Below the pieces are notes generated by a model. The model had not been told where the DNA came from. It worked only from the letters and a program-made list of their open reading frames with translations, and ran no database searches. A stretch of DNA of 64,000 bases from JANNNF01 sp040385825. GTDB taxonomy: Bacteria; Pseudomonadota; Alphaproteobacteria; Rhodobacterales; Rhodobacteraceae. The position numbers were made by a program, and so were the translations under genes. The stretch is taken from NCBI GenBank assembly GCA_040385825.1, contig JAZKGQ010000002.1, positions 186,001 to 250,000 of the forward strand, read 5' to 3'. Positions 25,549-36,400 of the stretch are shown piece by piece (the first letter of the stretch is position 1; each line of letters starts with the position of its first letter).

Positions 25549-26256
25549 TTACCGCTTGGCGCGGGCGAACTGGCGATACCAGCCGGTGGCGGCCTGCGTG
25601 CTGCGCAAGACCTTGCTGCGCAAGCTGGCCTCTGCCGGGGTTTCGGCGCGGATGTCGGCGTCAATCTGGCTGGCATCGCGGCGAAATGGAATGACCTGCA
25701 CCAGCGGCGCGCCTTTTTCGATCACATGCAGCCCGTCTTTGGCGGTAGCAAAAAACGGGAAATGGATGGGCGACCGGTAGGTGTCGGTATCGACGATGCC
25801 TGCGACCACCTGCACCACACCGTTGGACCGGTTCAGCGGATCGACGAACAGGCAGCTCCACCCCGGCGGGGTGGTGATGGTCCAGTGGTTCAGAAACTTG
25901 CAGGGCGGTCGCGCGCCCATCGGGTTGCCCGCCACCTGATGCATGCCGTGATTGGCGACCAGCGGGCGGTCAAACTCCCAGGCCGCATCGACGCGGGTGC
26001 CGTTGTCCGACACTTCCAGCCGCACGGTGGCGGCAAGCGGCAGGATCCAGCCCGTGGTCATAGCATCCAGAAACGGCAGGCAGCGTTTGACGGTAAGGCC
26101 GGTGTTGTCGCGGGATTCGACGGCGGGGTCCACCGCAGGCAGTTTGCGAAACCAGTCCGGCAGATAGGCTTTGGCCGGAAAGGGCGCGGCAATGACGCCG
26201 TGATCTTCGGGCGCGCAGGTAAAGGTCAGGCGGGCAGCGGGGCGAAAGCGCAGCAT
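25549..26256 (-). CDS. Unknown conserved-looking protein, target of the ECF promoter motif
   Basis: A 235-residue protein. Nothing in it identifies a function with certainty; the pattern (YLPDWFRKLP, KRCLPFLDAMTTGWILPLAA, KFLNHWTITTPPGWSCLFVDPLN, VQVIPFRRD) is reminiscent of DUF6065-like proteins, but I cannot confirm this. It has no signal peptide or membrane segment, so it should be cytoplasmic, unlike its neighbours. It carries a GGAATA-N16-CGTTGT motif 43 bases upstream of the start, like the sigma gene, which is the main clue to its role. It lies on the minus strand downstream of the S8 protease gene, separated by 88 bases. Confidence 0.72.
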   Translation of the reverse strand: MLRFRPAARLTFTCAPEDHGVIAAPFPAKAYLPDWFRKLPAVDPAVESRDNTGLTVKRCLPFLDAMTTGWILPLAATVRLEVSDNGTRVDAAWEFDRPLVANHGMHQVAGNPMGARPPCKFLNHWTITTPPGWSCLFVDPLNRSNGVVQVVAGIVDTDTYRSPIHFPFFATAKDGLHVIEKGAPLVQVIPFRRDASQIDADIRAETPAEASLRSKVLRSTQAATGWYRQFARAKR

Positions 26257-26298
26257 GGCAAGGCTCCTTCATTCGTCATGGGCATCGGCTGTGCCAAC

Positions 26299-26324
26299 AA
26301 CGCGCGGGGGCCACAGCCTATTCC
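26299..26324 (-). promoter_or_regulatory. ECF-type promoter of the unknown gene at 25549-26256
   Basis: On the minus strand, GGAAT (26324-26320) and CGTT (26302-26299) are separated by 17 bases and read GGAATA-N16-CGTTGT. It lies 42 bases before the start at 26256 and just after the S8 protease stop. Confidence 0.7.
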
Positions 26325-26344
26325 CTGCTTGCCGCCCGAACCTG

Positions 26345-27754
26345 TCAGCCACACAGCCGGGCCGCCGACAGCAGCCCGTTGCCAAAGATCGGGTCCGCCC
26401 CGGCGCGGCCCAGATCGCGGGCGGTGGCGGTCAGCCGGGCCGACACTTCGTCCCGCGTCAGCCCCTGCGACAGCAGCACCGCCGCCGCCGCCGTCACGAA
26501 GGGGGCGGCAAACGAGGTGCCGGTTTGCAACCGCGCCCCGCTGACCGAGGTGGCCAGCAGCAGGTTGACCCCCGGCGCTGCCAGATCCAGATGATCGCCC
26601 CGCTGCGCCCGGTTGTAGATGCGGGTGCGCCCGTCCACCGCCGTCACCGCCACCACGCCGGGATGCGAGGCCGGAAAGGCCGCCGCCGCATCTGGCCCGC
26701 CATTGCCTGCCGCCGCCACGATCACCATGCCATCGGTGGCGGTAAAGCGGCTGATCGCCTGATCCAGCACGGTGTTTTCCGGCCCCGCCAGCGACATGTT
26801 GACGACCCGCACCCCTTCGCTTGCCATCAGATGCAGCGCCTTCATCACGGACACCACATCCGCGCGTTCATCGCCGCCGCCCCGGCCAAAGACATCGGCC
26901 ACGATCAGCCGGGCCTCGGGGATCAGGCCGGGCACGCGCGAGGTGGCGGCCCCCGCCAGCAGCGACACCACCGCCGTACCATGCACCGCGCGCGACGGGT
27001 CCTGGGTCGTATCGGCCAGGGTCACCACCCGGATCTGCGCGCCTTCCAGCATCTGATGGGCGGCGTTGACGCCAGTGTCGATCACCCCGACCGTCACCGT
27101 CACCGGGCAGGTTGCGCGGTTTTCCGGCCAGTCGATCATCTGCTGCGCCGCGCAGATTTCGGCGGTGCAGGGGGTGGGGGCTGTCACGGGCAGCAGGGCG
27201 TCGCCTGCCTGCCCGCTGCGGTAATAATGGTTGAGGTCGGCCTCGATGCCCGATGGCAACAGCCGGACCCTGGCGCGCGCGCTGTCCAGCGATACGGCGG
27301 GCGGGGCAGACAGGCGGGTGATGGTGCTGCCCGGTTCCGGGCCGATGCCCGGCAACCTGTCGTCGGCGATGACTGCAAAGCCTTCGGCCAGCAGCAGGGC
27401 GCGGTCAGTTGCGGTCAGGTCGGTGACGACAATCTCGGGCGCAAAGCGCGGCAGGACCACGGCAGGCGGGCGCTGCGCGGTGACCGGGGCCTGACCGCGC
27501 AGCAGCCGTCGCAGGGGGCCTGTCGTCCTGCCGGGGCCGCTGCGCCCCGACGCATCGCGCCCGGCCCGGCTGGCGGCGCCGCCGCCGTCGTCATCATCAT
27601 CGTCACCCCCACCATCGCCGCCGTCATTGTGGTCATCAGCCCAGGCCATGCCGCCGGACCGAAGATGGGGCAGCGCCAGCGGGGCCAGCACAAGGGCCGA
27701 GGTCAGCAGCAGAAATCCCAAAGGTCTGGCAACGAGTTTGGCAACAGAAATCAT
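26345..27754 (-). CDS. Secreted subtilisin-like serine protease (S8 family)
   Basis: Exported peptidase of 469 residues. The N-terminal hydrophobic segment (residues ~10-30) is a signal peptide. An Asp/Gly-rich low-complexity stretch with six consecutive Asp (~41-57) and a propeptide-like region to ~200 follow. The catalytic domain has Asp226 in GVIDTGVN, His259 in VHGTAVVS, oxyanion Asn351 in AAAGNGG and Ser414 in GTSFAAPF, so the triad is complete. Cys pairs near 196-216 may form disulfides. It is divergent from the RTX gene and has its own GGAATA-N16-CGTTAT motif. It probably processes envelope or secreted proteins during the stress that activates the ECF sigma (inference). Confidence 0.92.
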   Translation of the reverse strand: MISVAKLVARPLGFLLLTSALVLAPLALPHLRSGGMAWADDHNDGGDGGGDDDDDDGGGAASRAGRDASGRSGPGRTTGPLRRLLRGQAPVTAQRPPAVVLPRFAPEIVVTDLTATDRALLLAEGFAVIADDRLPGIGPEPGSTITRLSAPPAVSLDSARARVRLLPSGIEADLNHYYRSGQAGDALLPVTAPTPCTAEICAAQQMIDWPENRATCPVTVTVGVIDTGVNAAHQMLEGAQIRVVTLADTTQDPSRAVHGTAVVSLLAGAATSRVPGLIPEARLIVADVFGRGGGDERADVVSVMKALHLMASEGVRVVNMSLAGPENTVLDQAISRFTATDGMVIVAAAGNGGPDAAAAFPASHPGVVAVTAVDGRTRIYNRAQRGDHLDLAAPGVNLLLATSVSGARLQTGTSFAAPFVTAAAAVLLSQGLTRDEVSARLTATARDLGRAGADPIFGNGLLSAARLCG

Positions 27755-27802
27755 GGTCGCAGCATCCTGTTCCGCCCGCAGGCGCGTCTGGTGTCAGGCG
27801 AT

Positions 27803-27828
27803 AACGGATGGTCCCGCCGGTCTATTCC
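27803..27828 (-). promoter_or_regulatory. ECF-type promoter of the S8 protease gene
   Basis: On the minus strand, GGAAT (27828-27824) and CGTT (27806-27803), spacer 17, reading GGAATA-N16-CGTTAT. It lies 48 bases before the start at 27754, back to back with the RTX promoter at 27864. Confidence 0.7.
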
Positions 27829-27863
27829 CGCACAATGCGAATAATCTTTTCCGGTCATCTGCC

Positions 27864-27888
27864 GGAATAAACCGGGGCCGCCGCCGTT
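27864..27888 (+). promoter_or_regulatory. ECF-type promoter of the RTX gene
   Basis: GGAAT (27864-27868) and CGTT (27885-27888), spacer 16, reading GGAATA-N15-CGTTCT. It lies 78 bases before the start at 27967. The -35 element is 35 bases from that of the divergent protease promoter. Confidence 0.65.
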
Positions 27889-27966
27889 CTTGTTGCATGG
27901 GTCGACGAAACCACCCGGCCCGGCACAACGCAATACAGGTTCAATCTCATTTCCCCGGAGGCTCAG

Positions 27967-28953
27967 ATGACCACACTTACCTTCAAAGGCAACCAGATCG
28001 GCGAGGCCCTGCAATTCCAAAGCCAGGGCGGCACCACGACCGTCGAAATCGGCCGCGTCTGGTTTGCGGCGACCGATACCGTCACCATCACCTTCGCCCC
28101 CAGTGCCATCGGGCTGGACGGGGCGATCATCGGCGGCAACGGTGCCGTCACCGCCCTGAGCGTGACCACCGCAAGCGGCGCTGTCACCACCTTCTACCCC
28201 AGCCCGGACGGTCTGGACATCGACCCCGACGGCGAAAAGAACGGCGCCGATTTCATATATGTCTCGGAAAGCCCGGATGCGGGCATCGGCGGCGCCTATG
28301 CCGGGCTGCAACTGGAAAAGATCGTCGTGTCGGACGTGCCCTTGCTGGCCGGGGCGAATGTGCCGTTTTCCAACCTTGGCAGCTATGTCGGCGCGGGCGG
28401 TCCTGTGACGCCGCCGCCGGTGCTGATCGGCGATGCGGGCAACAACACCCTGACCGGCACCACCGGCAATGACCGGATGGATGGCCGCGAGGGCAACGAC
28501 ACCATCCGCTCGCTTGGCGGCAGCGATACTGTCGCAGGCGGGCAGGGCAACGAACGCATCGACGCAGGGGCCGGTAATGACGTGGTGCGCGGTGGCGACG
28601 GCAATGATCTGATGCTGGGGCAGGCGGGCAACGACCGTCTGTTCGGCGAGTTCGGCAATGATCTGCTGGACGGCGGCCTTGGCCGCGATGTGCTGACCGG
28701 CGGGGCCGGGGGCGACAGGTTCGTGTTCGGCGCAAGCGATGTCGTCACCGACTTCAACGCATCGGCGGGCGATCAGATCCTGTTCGACGCGAGCCTGGGT
28801 CTTGACCTTGACCTGATCACCATTCGCACCACCGCGACGCGGACCACGATCAGCTACAACGGCGAAACCATGGTGCTGCAAGGGGTGAACCAGCCCTTCG
28901 ATGCCGACAACGCCATCAAGTTCGACTATGTTCAGGACTTCGACTTCATCTGA
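27967..28953 (+). CDS. Calcium-binding RTX-repeat protein, probably type I secreted
   Basis: A 328-residue acidic protein without a signal peptide. Residues ~1-150 are a beta-rich domain I do not recognise (TVEIGRVWFAATDTVTITFA). After a Pro hinge (GGPVTPPPVLIGDAG) come about six nonapeptide RTX repeats of the GGxGNDxLx type (residues ~158-250), the Ca2+-binding hemolysin-type parallel beta-roll. The C-terminus has the peptidase M10 C-terminal-like segment DRFVFGASDVVTDFN and an acidic, hydrophobic end (FDYVQDFDFI), as expected for a type I secretion signal. No secretion ABC genes are in the window. A GGAATA-N15-CGTT motif lies upstream. The ribosome binding site is GGAGG. Confidence 0.88.
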   Translation: MTTLTFKGNQIGEALQFQSQGGTTTVEIGRVWFAATDTVTITFAPSAIGLDGAIIGGNGAVTALSVTTASGAVTTFYPSPDGLDIDPDGEKNGADFIYVSESPDAGIGGAYAGLQLEKIVVSDVPLLAGANVPFSNLGSYVGAGGPVTPPPVLIGDAGNNTLTGTTGNDRMDGREGNDTIRSLGGSDTVAGGQGNERIDAGAGNDVVRGGDGNDLMLGQAGNDRLFGEFGNDLLDGGLGRDVLTGGAGGDRFVFGASDVVTDFNASAGDQILFDASLGLDLDLITIRTTATRTTISYNGETMVLQGVNQPFDADNAIKFDYVQDFDFI

Positions 28954-28991
28954 ACCAAGACCTGCGGTTGACCTTGTGGGGAGGTCAGCAT

Positions 28992-29020
28992 CCGGGGCGG
29001 CACAGTGACTGCCGCCCCGG
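28992..29020. terminator. Bidirectional hairpin between the RTX gene and rsgA
   Basis: CCGGGGCGGCA (28992-29002) pairs perfectly with TGCCGCCCCGG (29010-29020) across a seven-base loop, between two convergent genes. There is no T-tract, so this may be a Rho-assisted or weak terminator. Confidence 0.55.
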
Positions 29021-29034
29021 CCTGAGGGAAACCG

Positions 29035-30069
29035 TCAGCGTTTCTTCTTGGCACCTTGTGGGATCTTGTTGCCACGCGGCCCCGTGAAGGTCGGCGTGTT
29101 GTCGCGGTTTTCATCATGCAGTTTGCGCCAGCGATCAAGGCGGCCCGCGTCCAGCCTGCCCGCGCTGATGGCCGCCTGCACGGCACAGCCCGGTTCATGC
29201 GCATGGGTGCAATCGCGAAAGCGGCACAGCGGGGCCAGTTCGGTGATCTCGGCAAACAGCACATCCAGACCGGCGGTCACGTCGCTGACATGCAGGGTGC
29301 GCATGCCGGGGGTGTCGATCACCCAACCGCCGCCCTGAATGGCATGCAGCGACCGCGAGGTGGTGGTGTGGCGGCCCTTGGCATCATCGTCGCGGATGTC
29401 GCCGGTCAGTTGCCGGTCTTCGCCCTCATGCGCGGCCAGCGTGTTCAGCAGGGTCGACTTGCCCACCCCGGACGACCCGACCAGCGCCACCGTCTGGCCA
29501 ACCCCACACCACGGCGCCAGAACACCCGCAGCCTCGGGCGATTTGGCGTTCAGCGTCACCACAGCCAGCCCGCGTTGCAGGCTGGCGGCCTGTTGCTGAA
29601 AGGGCAGGGCATCGGCCACGGTATCGGCCTTGGTCAGCACGATCACCGGATCGGTGCCCGCCTCGTTCGCCAGGGCCAGATAGCGTTCCAGCCGGGCCGG
29701 GTTGAAATCGGCGTTGCACGAGGTGACGATGAACAGCGTATCGACATTGGCCGCGATCAACTGCTGCATCCGCGCGCCTTCGGTGCGGCGCAGCAGCAGG
29801 GCCTTGCGGTCCAGCCTGCGCGCCAGCAGATGCGTCGCGGGGTCGACCAGAACCCAGTCCCCCACAGCAAAATCGGTGGTCCTGGTCTGGACCTGCAATC
29901 CCAGCCGCGCGGGCCCCGTCTCTGACACCGCAGTCAGCCGCGACCGATGCACGGTGGCCACCCGCATCGGGGCAAGGCCTGCATCCTCGGGGGTCAACTG
30001 GTCGGCATAGAACGCAGACCAACCAAGCGTTGGCAGCGACATCGGGGTATGGTCGGGCGCATCGGTCAT
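29035..30069 (-). CDS. rsgA: Ribosome small-subunit-dependent GTPase RsgA
   Basis: Circularly permuted GTPase that helps 30S maturation; 344 residues from the ATG at 30069 (a longer upstream frame is rejected as it lacks family similarity). Domain order is an N-terminal OB fold (RSRLTAVSE, VGDWVLVD), then G4 LTKAD, G1 GSSGVGKSTLLN, G2/G3 RHTTTSRSLH and DTPGMRTL. A C-terminal zinc site (LCRFRDCTHAHEPGC) follows, and then a basic tail. All elements are present. It is convergent with the RTX gene. A 395-base gap without genes lies upstream. Confidence 0.95.
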   Translation of the reverse strand: MTDAPDHTPMSLPTLGWSAFYADQLTPEDAGLAPMRVATVHRSRLTAVSETGPARLGLQVQTRTTDFAVGDWVLVDPATHLLARRLDRKALLLRRTEGARMQQLIAANVDTLFIVTSCNADFNPARLERYLALANEAGTDPVIVLTKADTVADALPFQQQAASLQRGLAVVTLNAKSPEAAGVLAPWCGVGQTVALVGSSGVGKSTLLNTLAAHEGEDRQLTGDIRDDDAKGRHTTTSRSLHAIQGGGWVIDTPGMRTLHVSDVTAGLDVLFAEITELAPLCRFRDCTHAHEPGCAVQAAISAGRLDAGRLDRWRKLHDENRDNTPTFTGPRGNKIPQGAKKKR

Positions 30070-30464
30070 GCCAAGGGAATGGCGGTCCCGCTGCCCGGAT
30101 GCAAGTGTTTTGGAGCAAGATGACCCTTTATGGAACCGACCCTGTTTTCCTGTAGCCTTCTTGACATGCACGACGGGAGGGCAATGCCCGCCCGCCGGGT
30201 GGGCAGACAACGCCAGTTCTACGCGGTTTATAGATCAACTTCTCCCACCGAATTTCTGCTGGTGACGTTGCCGAATGCCCGCCCGAGGGGGTGATGAGCG
30301 ATCAGAAATCGTCCAGTGGACGATTTCCGCGAAGAACGCCCGGCCCGTGGCCGGGCCGGGAGGCGGGCATTGCCCGGCGCGCTTCGTGTTTGATTCCGGG
30401 CAGAAGAAGGTGGTTCAGCGAAGGTTCATCGCGCTTTAGCGACAGGCGGTCGGGCGCTGCAGGG
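30070..30464. other. Gene-free stretch with strong hairpins
   Basis: No credible gene. A perfect 10-bp stem GAAATCGTCC/GGACGATTTC with loop AGT lies at 30305-30327. It is followed by GCCCGGCC-CGT-GGCCGGGC (around 30338-30356) and runs on to TGCCCGGCGCGC. These look like a compound repetitive element inserted between rsgA and the monooxygenase gene. The part nearest rsgA should hold its promoter, but I see no clear boxes. Confidence 0.55.
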
Positions 30465-31472
30465 TCAGGCCGCCACCGGCACCTCGCGCAGGTCGGCCAG
30501 CACCTCGGCGGCAAGGCCGAACGACTTCAGGCGGGCGGTATGGTCGTGGATCATGCTGGTCACCATCACCTCGTCGGGCTGGTACTGGTCCAGCAGGTCG
30601 CGCAACTGCTGACGGATGGTCAGGGCAGACCCGGTGGCCGAACAGGACAGCGACTGCAGCACCTGCGCCAGCACATGGGGCGGAACCTCTGCCGTCACAT
30701 CCTGCACCGGGCGCGGCAGTTTGCCGGGGGCACCCGTGCGCATCCGCGCAAACGCCAGCAGTTGAGATGACCGCAGAACCTGCGCCTCGGCATCGGTATC
30801 TGCCGCGCAGACCCCGACGCCGATCATCGCATGGGGCTGATCCAGCCAGCGCGAGGGGCGGAAGGTGGCGCGGTAGGTTGCCAGCGCATCGGCCAGCATG
30901 GCGGGCGCGAAATGCGAGGCAAAGGCATAGGGCAGCCCCAGATAGGCGGCCAGTTGCGCGCCATAAAGGCTGGACCCCAGGATCCAGACCGGCACATGGG
31001 TCCCCATGCCCGGAATGGCGCGCACGGGGGTTGCGTCGGGCACATCGTCGAAATAGCCCATCAGTTCAAGCACATCCTGCGGAAAGCTGTCTTCGGGGGC
31101 CATGTGGCGGCGCAAGGCGCGCGCGGTGGCCATGTCGGTGCCCGGCGCGCGGCCCAGACCCAGATCGACCCGGCCGGGAAACAGGGTGGCAAGGGTGCCG
31201 AACTGTTCGGCCACGATCAGCGGCGCGTGGTTCGGCAGCATGATGCCGCCCGCGCCCACGCGGATGGTGCGGGTCGCCGCAGCCACCTGCGCAATCACGA
31301 TCGGCGTGGCCGCACTGGCGATGCCGGGCATGTTGTGATGTTCAGCCAGCCAATAGCGGTGATAGCCCGCCTTTTCGGCCAGACGCGCAAGATCGACCGT
31401 ATTCGCCAGCGCATCGGCAGCGGTCTTGCCTTCGGGGATGGGCGACAGATCAAGGACCGAGAAGTTTTGCAT
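30465..31472 (-). CDS. LLM-class flavin-dependent oxidoreductase
   Basis: Luciferase-like monooxygenase family protein of 335 residues (TIM-barrel, F420/FMN-type). Typical signals are SVLDLSPIPEG at the N-terminus, AEKAGYHRYWLAEHHNMPG near residue 35 and VGAGGIMLPNHAPLIVAEQF around 75. Then come DLGLGRAPGTD and VWILGSSLYGAQLAAYLGLP. These fit the MsnO8-like subgroup annotated as alkane 1-monooxygenase-like proteins. The natural substrate is unknown. It is a single minus-strand gene; a 41-codon gene lies upstream, and repeats lie downstream. Confidence 0.9.
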   Translation of the reverse strand: MQNFSVLDLSPIPEGKTAADALANTVDLARLAEKAGYHRYWLAEHHNMPGIASAATPIVIAQVAAATRTIRVGAGGIMLPNHAPLIVAEQFGTLATLFPGRVDLGLGRAPGTDMATARALRRHMAPEDSFPQDVLELMGYFDDVPDATPVRAIPGMGTHVPVWILGSSLYGAQLAAYLGLPYAFASHFAPAMLADALATYRATFRPSRWLDQPHAMIGVGVCAADTDAEAQVLRSSQLLAFARMRTGAPGKLPRPVQDVTAEVPPHVLAQVLQSLSCSATGSALTIRQQLRDLLDQYQPDEVMVTSMIHDHTARLKSFGLAAEVLADLREVPVAA

Positions 31473-31547
31473 GGGGCAGCCTCCGTTAGGGGGAACCTAA
31501 GCATCGGCGGCGGGCAGGCCAAGGGGGCAGGCGGTATTTTCAGGCCG

Positions 31548-31673
31548 TCAGGCGGTGGCCAGCAGCCCCGCGATCAGGGCGAGGATGGCGATTTCCGCCC
31601 AAGGCAGGTTCGGCAGCCACATCTGCGCGGGCGGGGGGGCGGGGTCGGTCAGATCGGGAAAACGATGGGGCAT
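31548..31673 (-). CDS. Small single-span membrane protein, 41 residues
   Basis: A short reading frame from ATG at 31673 to TGA at 31548. It starts MPHRFPDLTDPAPPPAQMWL, then has one hydrophobic segment (AEIAILALIAGLLATA) that reaches the C-terminus. AAGG lies about eight bases upstream of the start. A charged/Pro-rich cytoplasmic head plus a single C-terminal helix is plausible for a tail-anchored small membrane protein. Composition is biased (seven Pro), so a chance frame cannot be excluded. No family is recognised. It lies between acnA and the monooxygenase gene, on the same strand. Confidence 0.5.
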   Translation of the reverse strand: MPHRFPDLTDPAPPPAQMWLPNLPWAEIAILALIAGLLATA

Positions 31674-31727
31674 GTGGCACCTTCCGGGGTTTGGTCCCGG
31701 CAGGATGCGTCAAGGAACTTAACAAGA

Positions 31728-31759
31728 ACAAAAGGCCCGGAGGATGCTCCGGGCCTTTT
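31728..31759 (-). terminator. Intrinsic terminator after acnA
   Basis: AAAAGGCCCGGAG and CTCCGGGCCTTTT pair around a short loop. On the minus strand the stem is followed by TTTTGTT, 24 bases after the acnA stop. Confidence 0.85.
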
Positions 31760-31782
31760 GACGAAACAATCGGTTTCCGAAT

Positions 31783-34548
<2,766 letters not shown>

Positions 34549-34790
34549 GGGGCGTCTCCTGGCTGAAAGGGGGCTTGGGGAAGGGTGTCAAAGGGTGTTG
34601 GCGGCCATTGTATGCAATTGTATGCCATAAATCCAGCCCCCCTGTCACCGCGAATTGCATCGCCCATTTGCACCGAATTTCCTCGCACTTGCGAGAGGCT
34701 TCGTGTCATTCCCCTCGCAAAACCTTGATTGGCGGCGATCCGCTGCCTTCGATAGAACCAAAACTGCAAGACGGGGATCGGGAAAACATC

Positions 34791-35492
34791 ATGCGACACA
34801 TGCTTGGCGCTGCTTGCGGCCTGATGGTCGGGTTGGCCCAGCCCGTATTCAGCCAGACGGCGCCTGCTGTGGTGGTGGAACTTTACACCTCGCAAGGCTG
34901 CACGGCCTGCCCGCCGGCGGATGATTACATGGCCCGGTTTGCCGATGATCCGCAGATCATCCTGCTGTCGCTGCATGTGGATTACTGGGATTACATCGGC
35001 TGGGCGGACAAGTTCGCCAGCCCCGCCTTCACCGCCCGGCAAAAGTCCTATGCCAGGGCGATCAACAGCCGCACCATCTATACCCCGCAGATCGTGGTGG
35101 GCGGCATCGACCGGGTGGAAGGGTTTGATCCGCCGACCTTCGAGGGCTATCTTGCGGTACATCGCAAGGCGCCGCAGACGGTCGATCTGGCGCTGACGCG
35201 GGTGGGCGACACGCTGGCCATAAAGGCCAGCGCCGATGCGCCATTTGACGTGCCGGCGCGGGTCGACATCGTGCGATACATGCCGTCGCAGACGGTTGCC
35301 ATCGAACGCGGCGAGAATGCGGGGCGGTCGGTCACCTATCGCAATATCGTCACCTCGTGGGAAACGCTTGGCGAGTGGACAGGGCAGGAGCCGCTGGCGC
35401 TGACGGCGGCCGTGCTTGGCCCGGATCCGGTGGTTGTGGTGGTTCAGGCGCCGGGTCCGTCGCGCATTCTGGCGGCCGCACGGGTCAAATAG
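34791..35492 (+). CDS. DUF1223 domain-containing exported thioredoxin-fold protein
   Basis: A 233-residue protein with a signal peptide (MRHMLGAACGLMVGLAQPVF, cleavage after FSQTA). It then has the DUF1223 core VVVELYTSQGCTACPPADDY, whose CTAC resembles a thioredoxin CxxC, and LLSLHVDYWDYIGWADKFA, a hallmark of the family. The start at 34791 has weak spacing to GGGATCGGG; the open frame upstream lacks family similarity. It is probably a periplasmic redox-like protein of unknown role. It is convergent with the acyltransferase gene, with only two bases between the two stops. Confidence 0.88.
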   Translation: MRHMLGAACGLMVGLAQPVFSQTAPAVVVELYTSQGCTACPPADDYMARFADDPQIILLSLHVDYWDYIGWADKFASPAFTARQKSYARAINSRTIYTPQIVVGGIDRVEGFDPPTFEGYLAVHRKAPQTVDLALTRVGDTLAIKASADAPFDVPARVDIVRYMPSQTVAIERGENAGRSVTYRNIVTSWETLGEWTGQEPLALTAAVLGPDPVVVVVQAPGPSRILAAARVK

Positions 35493-35494
35493 GG

Positions 35495-36388
35495 TCAGGC
35501 CGAGGGCGGACGCCGTGGCCCTTTCCAGCGTTGGTGAATCCAGAACCACTGGTCCAGATGCTGGCGCACGATGCGTTCCAGACTGTCGTTCAGGGCCTGA
35601 GTCATCGCTTCGGGGCTGTCGGCGTCGATCGGGGCCTCGACGATGATCCGAAACCCCAGACCATCGGGCAACCGCACCGCATAGGTCGGGATCACCAGCG
35701 CATCGTATTTCAGGCCCAGCTCTGCCGCCGAAAGCGCGGTCATCGCGGTGCGGCCAAAGAAGGTCAGGCTTTCGCCATGGCTCATGTGCTGGTCGATCAG
35801 CATGCCCAGCATGCCGCCCGCCCGCAGATGCCGCACCATCGCCGCCAGCCCCTTTTTGCCGCGCGCAAACAGCGGGGTGCCGACGGCGGAAATGGCCTTG
35901 ACGTAATGGTCGTTGAAATAGGCGTTCGACATCGGCATGTACAACCCGCCGACCCGGTAGCCCCGCGCGATCAGTGCCGCGCGCGAGGCATCGTAATTGC
36001 CGAAATGCCCGGTCACCAGAATGACGGGGCGGTCGGTGCGATGCGCCTGATCCAGCGCCGCGACCCCGTCGCCGGTCAGCGGGTGCTTGACGGCATGGGC
36101 CACAAATTCCGGGCCGGAGTAGATCTCGATGATGGTGCGGCCGACGTTGTCGGGCACCGCGCGCACGATGCGGTCCACCTCGGCAGGCGGCAGATCGGGC
36201 AGGATCAGCGCCAGATTGCGCCGGATGCGGCCGGAATAGCCCGCCAGCGGCGCCACGATCCGCGACACCACCCAGCCGCACAGCGGCACACGCCAGCGGT
36301 AGGGCAGCCGCAGCAGCCCCCAGATCAGGCCGCGCATCAGCCGGTCCTGCGCCCAGTGGTCAAAGCGAAAGCGGGGTTTGTCGTCCAT
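35495..36388 (-). CDS. Lysophospholipid/lipid A acyltransferase, LpxL/HtrB family
   Basis: Membrane-associated acyltransferase of 297 residues (a GTG one codon upstream at 36391 is also possible). The catalytic HX4D motif is GHFGNYD near residue 130. Further family marks are GLYMPMSNAYFNDHY, LARGKKG-like FARGKKGLAAMVRHL, MLIDQHMSHG and the C-terminal WFWIHQRWK. An N-terminal amphipathic/hydrophobic segment (LMRGLIWGLLRLPYRWRVPL) anchors it to the inner membrane. It likely adds a secondary acyl chain to lipid A. It lies 12 bases after an EamA transporter on the same strand. Confidence 0.9.
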   Translation of the reverse strand: MDDKPRFRFDHWAQDRLMRGLIWGLLRLPYRWRVPLCGWVVSRIVAPLAGYSGRIRRNLALILPDLPPAEVDRIVRAVPDNVGRTIIEIYSGPEFVAHAVKHPLTGDGVAALDQAHRTDRPVILVTGHFGNYDASRAALIARGYRVGGLYMPMSNAYFNDHYVKAISAVGTPLFARGKKGLAAMVRHLRAGGMLGMLIDQHMSHGESLTFFGRTAMTALSAAELGLKYDALVIPTYAVRLPDGLGFRIIVEAPIDADSPEAMTQALNDSLERIVRQHLDQWFWIHQRWKGPRRPPSA

Positions 36389-36400
36389 CACAGCCTTGTA

